From: Gemmatimonadales bacterium
GTDB taxonomy: Bacteria; Krumholzibacteriota; Krumholzibacteriia; LZORAL124-64-63
Assembly: GCA_019038745.1 (NCBI GenBank)
Contig: JAHOYV010000003.1
Span: forward strand, 99,304-163,303
Length of the DNA: 64,000 nt
Direction of reading: 5' to 3'
Made by a program: the position numbers and the translations under genes. A model generated the notes under the pieces. That model was not told the origin of the DNA. It worked only from the letters and a program-made list of their open reading frames with translations, and did no database searches. This document shows, piece by piece, positions 61,307-64,000 of the stretch (its first letter is position 1; each line of letters starts with the position of its first letter).

Positions 61307-63115
61307 ATGTTGTCTTCAATGTTTTCGCCATTCGCTGGAGGGAAAGCTTGGCGTCGATTGATCATAGCAGTGGCCATTGCTGGTGCCTTCGGGATCGGGT
61401 TGAATTTTCGTGGTGGCAGAGAAATCGCCCCCGCTGAAGCGGGGCACGAACATTCGCGATCGGAAAAAGAAACCGTCTGGACCTGCTCCATGCACCCCCA
61501 GATCAAGTTGCCCAAGGCCGGCCAGTGCCCTCTCTGTTTCATGGATCTGATTCCCCTGGAAACCGAAGCCGAAGATGGCCTCGGTCCCCGGTCCCTGGTT
61601 CTTTCCGAAGCGGCAGCGGCCCTCGCCGAGATCCAGACTGCCGTCGTCCAAGAGCGTATCGCGAATTCACGGATTCGTCTGATCGGAAAAGTGGATTACG
61701 ACGAAACCCTGTTACGGATGATCTCCGCCCGGGTACCGGGTCGGATCGACACCCTGTTCGTGGATTTCACCGGCGCGACCGTGGCCAAGGGGGATCGGCT
61801 CGTCTCTCTTTACAGTCCCGACTTGTATGCAACCCAGACCGAGCTGTTGAATGCCGTAAGAGCCAAAAGGAATTTTGGTAAAAGCCGGAACGACTTCATA
61901 CGGAAAAGCGCGGTATCCACGGTGCAGTCGGCTCGGGAACGGTTGAAACTGTGGGGATTGACCGATTCCAGAATCGACCGGATCGCCAAGAGCGACAAGG
62001 CACTTGAGCATATCGACATCATCTCGCCGCTGGATGGGGTCGTGGTGGAAAAGGCCGTGATGGAGGGTATGTACGTCAAGACCGGAACCAACCTCTACAC
62101 GGTTGCTGATCTTTCCCGAGTATGGGTGACCCTGAATGCCTACGAATCGGACCTGATCTGGCTCAAAGAGGGACAAACCATCGACTTCACCGTCGAAGCA
62201 CTTCCCGGTCACGAATTCGCGGGCGAGATCCTCTTCATCGACCCGGTGTTGGACACAAGGACCCGCACGGTTCGGGTGCGCATCGACGTCGACAACCGGA
62301 AGGGGCTACTGAAGCCAGGGCTGTTCGTCAATGCGACAGCCAAAGCCGGATTCGACACAATAGGCCCCTCGGCACCCCTGGTAATCCCCGCGACAGCGCC
62401 GCTGATCACCGGTGAACGCGCCGTTGTCTACGTCCGGGTCCCCGATACGGCAAAACCGACTTTCGAGGGGCGGGAAATAATTTTGGGCCCCCGAGTAGGT
62501 GACTATTACGTCGTGAAATCCGGCCTAATGAGTGGCGATGTCGTCGTCACCAAGGGCAACTTCAAACTCGACAGCGCCCTGCAGATCCAGGCCAGGCCCA
62601 GCATGATGAATCCCCAGAGTGGAAGGCCAACGCTGGAAGTGGCCGAAGAATTCCGGCTCCAACTCGGCAACCTTCTGCAGGCCTATCTCGAAGTCCAGGC
62701 AGCCCTGGCCGACGACAACGATTCCGGATCAGAGGCAGCAGCCCGACAAGCAAACCAGGCGCTGGCAGCCGTTGACATGGACCTGCTCACCGGAGAAGCC
62801 CATCACGCCTGGATGTCGGAAGCAGCCGGGTTGAAGGCATCGTTTACCTCCCTGGTGGAGGCGAACGATCTGGAATCACGCCGCAACGCCCTCCTGCCCG
62901 CCACCGAATCCCTTTGGCCCATCCTGCTGCGCTTCGGGTACACGGAAAGCGAACCGATCCGGTTGTTCCACTGCCCCATGGCCAACGACAATGCCGGAGC
63001 GGACTGGATTCAAATGCCTTCGACAACCACCAATCCCTACTACGGATCCTCCATGCTGCTTTGCGGCAGCCAGATCGACTCTCTGGCAACGTCTGAATCA
63101 GGCGAAGGGATGTGA
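61307..63115 (+). CDS. RND efflux periplasmic adaptor (CusB-like) with metal-binding and DUF3347 domains
   Basis: 602 residues behind AAAGGA. A membrane/signal segment (about 18-35) is followed by the heavy-metal-binding motif WTCSMHPQIKLPKAGQCPLC (residues ~62-81), typical of CusB-type adaptors. The central hairpin and barrel domains (GRIDTLFVDFTGATVAKGD, SPLDGVVVE, VWVTLNAYES) connect pump and channel. The C-terminal ~150 residues are a DUF3347-type domain with FHCPMAND and NPYYGSSMLLCG, also metal-linked. Second gene of the operon. Confidence 0.9.
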   Translation: MLSSMFSPFAGGKAWRRLIIAVAIAGAFGIGLNFRGGREIAPAEAGHEHSRSEKETVWTCSMHPQIKLPKAGQCPLCFMDLIPLETEAEDGLGPRSLVLSEAAAALAEIQTAVVQERIANSRIRLIGKVDYDETLLRMISARVPGRIDTLFVDFTGATVAKGDRLVSLYSPDLYATQTELLNAVRAKRNFGKSRNDFIRKSAVSTVQSARERLKLWGLTDSRIDRIAKSDKALEHIDIISPLDGVVVEKAVMEGMYVKTGTNLYTVADLSRVWVTLNAYESDLIWLKEGQTIDFTVEALPGHEFAGEILFIDPVLDTRTRTVRVRIDVDNRKGLLKPGLFVNATAKAGFDTIGPSAPLVIPATAPLITGERAVVYVRVPDTAKPTFEGREIILGPRVGDYYVVKSGLMSGDVVVTKGNFKLDSALQIQARPSMMNPQSGRPTLEVAEEFRLQLGNLLQAYLEVQAALADDNDSGSEAAARQANQALAAVDMDLLTGEAHHAWMSEAAGLKASFTSLVEANDLESRRNALLPATESLWPILLRFGYTESEPIRLFHCPMANDNAGADWIQMPSTTTNPYYGSSMLLCGSQIDSLATSESGEGM

Positions 63116-63120
63116 CCGGT

Positions 63121-64000
63121 ATGAGTGCGAGCGACCCTCAAAAACAAGGCTCCTGGCTGGACGGAATCCTGAGATTCTGCCTGGAGAACAAACTGATCGT
63201 CATGATGTCCGTTCTCTTCGTGGTGGCCTTCGGCATCATGGTGGCCCCCTTCGACTGGGAGATCGGCGGACTGCCGCGGAACCCGGTGCCCGTGGACGCC
63301 ATTCCGGACCTGGGAGAAAACCAGCAGATCGTCTTCACCAACTGGATGGGTCGATCTCCCCAGGACGTGGAAGACCAGATCACCTATCCCCTGACGGTCG
63401 CCCTCCTGGGCCTGCCGGACATCAGAACGGTGCGCAGTTTCTCCTTTTTTGGATTCTCCACCATCTACGTGATTTTCCAGGAGAAGGCGGATTTTTATGA
63501 TTCCAGGACCCGCATCCTTGAGAAGCTGAACAGTCTTCCGCCGGGAACCTTACCGGAAAGGGTGCAACCGGGACTGGGCCCGGACGCGACGGCTCTCGGC
63601 CAGATTTTCTGGTACACGCTTGAGGGCCGTGATCCCCGAGGCGATCCCGCGGGCGGGTGGGACCTGGATGAACTGCGCAGCATTCAGGACTGGTACGTTC
63701 GGTACGGATTGCTCGCCGCCGAAGGAGTCTCGGATGTGGCCTCCGTGGGTGGGTATGTGCGGGAATACCAGATCGATGTGGATCCCGACGCGATGCAGGC
63801 CTTCGGGATAAAAATCGGGCAAGTGTTTCAGGCCGTGCGCCAATCCAACGTGGATGTGGGCGCACGAACCATCGAGATCAACAGCGTCGAATACATGATT
63901 CGCGGCCGGGGCTTTCTCGAGAACGTTGCGGACATCGAAAATAGCGTCATCACCATGCGGGACAACATCCCGGTCACCATCGGGGATGTGGCATCGGTCA
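63121..64000 (+). CDS. CusA-type RND metal-efflux pump (3' end outside window)
   Basis: 293 codons visible, open at the right edge; full CusA is ~1050 residues. The ATG at 63121 follows GAAGGGATG. After the first membrane helix comes the HAE1-family start PVPVDAIPDLGENQQIVFTN, then WMGRSPQDVEDQITYPLTVA and the periplasmic porter segment with GVSDVASVGGYVREYQIDVD. Protons drive export of Cu(I)/Ag(I) or related cations. Third gene of the run. Confidence 0.92.
   Translation, partial: MSASDPQKQGSWLDGILRFCLENKLIVMMSVLFVVAFGIMVAPFDWEIGGLPRNPVPVDAIPDLGENQQIVFTNWMGRSPQDVEDQITYPLTVALLGLPDIRTVRSFSFFGFSTIYVIFQEKADFYDSRTRILEKLNSLPPGTLPERVQPGLGPDATALGQIFWYTLEGRDPRGDPAGGWDLDELRSIQDWYVRYGLLAAEGVSDVASVGGYVREYQIDVDPDAMQAFGIKIGQVFQAVRQSNVDVGARTIEINSVEYMIRGRGFLENVADIENSVITMRDNIPVTIGDVASV

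Overview
The window looks like chromosome of a Gram-negative bacterium of roughly 57% G+C. Outer-membrane parts (a TonB receptor, a TolC-type channel, an OmpA-family lipoprotein) sit beside at least five secreted proteins ending in a C-terminal Ig-like sorting domain of the FlgD/type IX secretion kind, with a Y-P-N-P motif. That tail, a multiheme cytochrome, an aerobic-looking citrate synthase and a selenoprotein fit an uncultured FCB-group lineage (Krumholzibacteriota, Eisenbacteria and relatives are examples). The phylum is inference; no rRNA or tRNA gene is visible here.

Layout. 1-7.7 kb: tail of a probable GH13-family glycosidase, a small secreted protein, a lipoprotein oligopeptidase B with a methyltransferase, a DUF4932 protein and a phosphoglycolate phosphatase-like HAD enzyme. 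7.9-11.9 kb: a sodium/solute symporter, a SPOR protein, FabH and the redox repressor Rex. 12.2-15.6 kb: an overlapping gatE-gatD pair, the archaeal-type tRNA amidotransferase. 15.8-19.6 kb: a tiny secreted peptide, an M1 aminopeptidase and a K+ channel. 19.9-22.2 kb: a DUF1573 / rhodanese-like / MauE run followed by a 58-residue ferredoxin. 22.3-28.5 kb (minus strand): a corrinoid locus headed by a cobalamin riboswitch, with a BtuB-like TonB receptor, a BtuG-like beta-propeller and a PduO-type adenosyltransferase, then an overlapping ECF sigma/anti-sigma pair. 28.5-31.3 kb: a DUS3-like dihydrouridine synthase and a eukaryote-type citrate synthase. 31.4-39.4 kb: a secreted metallo-beta-lactamase-fold protein, then a long minus-strand run (trypsin-like protease, PAP2 protein, L-2-hydroxyglutarate oxidase family, pseudouridine synthase, DMT exporter, GAPDH). 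39.6-46.1 kb: FmdB zinc ribbon, TGS/uridine-kinase fusion, ACT protein, ElbB, ParA, zinc dehydrogenase and a SelW/Rdx selenoprotein with an in-frame UGA. 46.1-55.4 kb: two proteins of unknown function, an 11-heme cytochrome fused to a cytochrome b membrane domain, a YkgJ protein overlapping an aminotransferase, and a LysM glycosidase-like protein. 55.6-64 kb: OmpA lipoprotein, a giant sorting-tagged secreted protein, a 140-bp element with 28-bp inverted repeats, and a cusCBA-type metal-efflux operon cut by the window end.

The most notable points are the selenoprotein, the GatDE pair in a bacterial setting, and the riboswitch-led corrinoid-uptake locus with its sorting-tagged propeller. No wholly unknown multigene system is evident; the largest uncharacterised gene is the 992-codon frame at 46748-49726.
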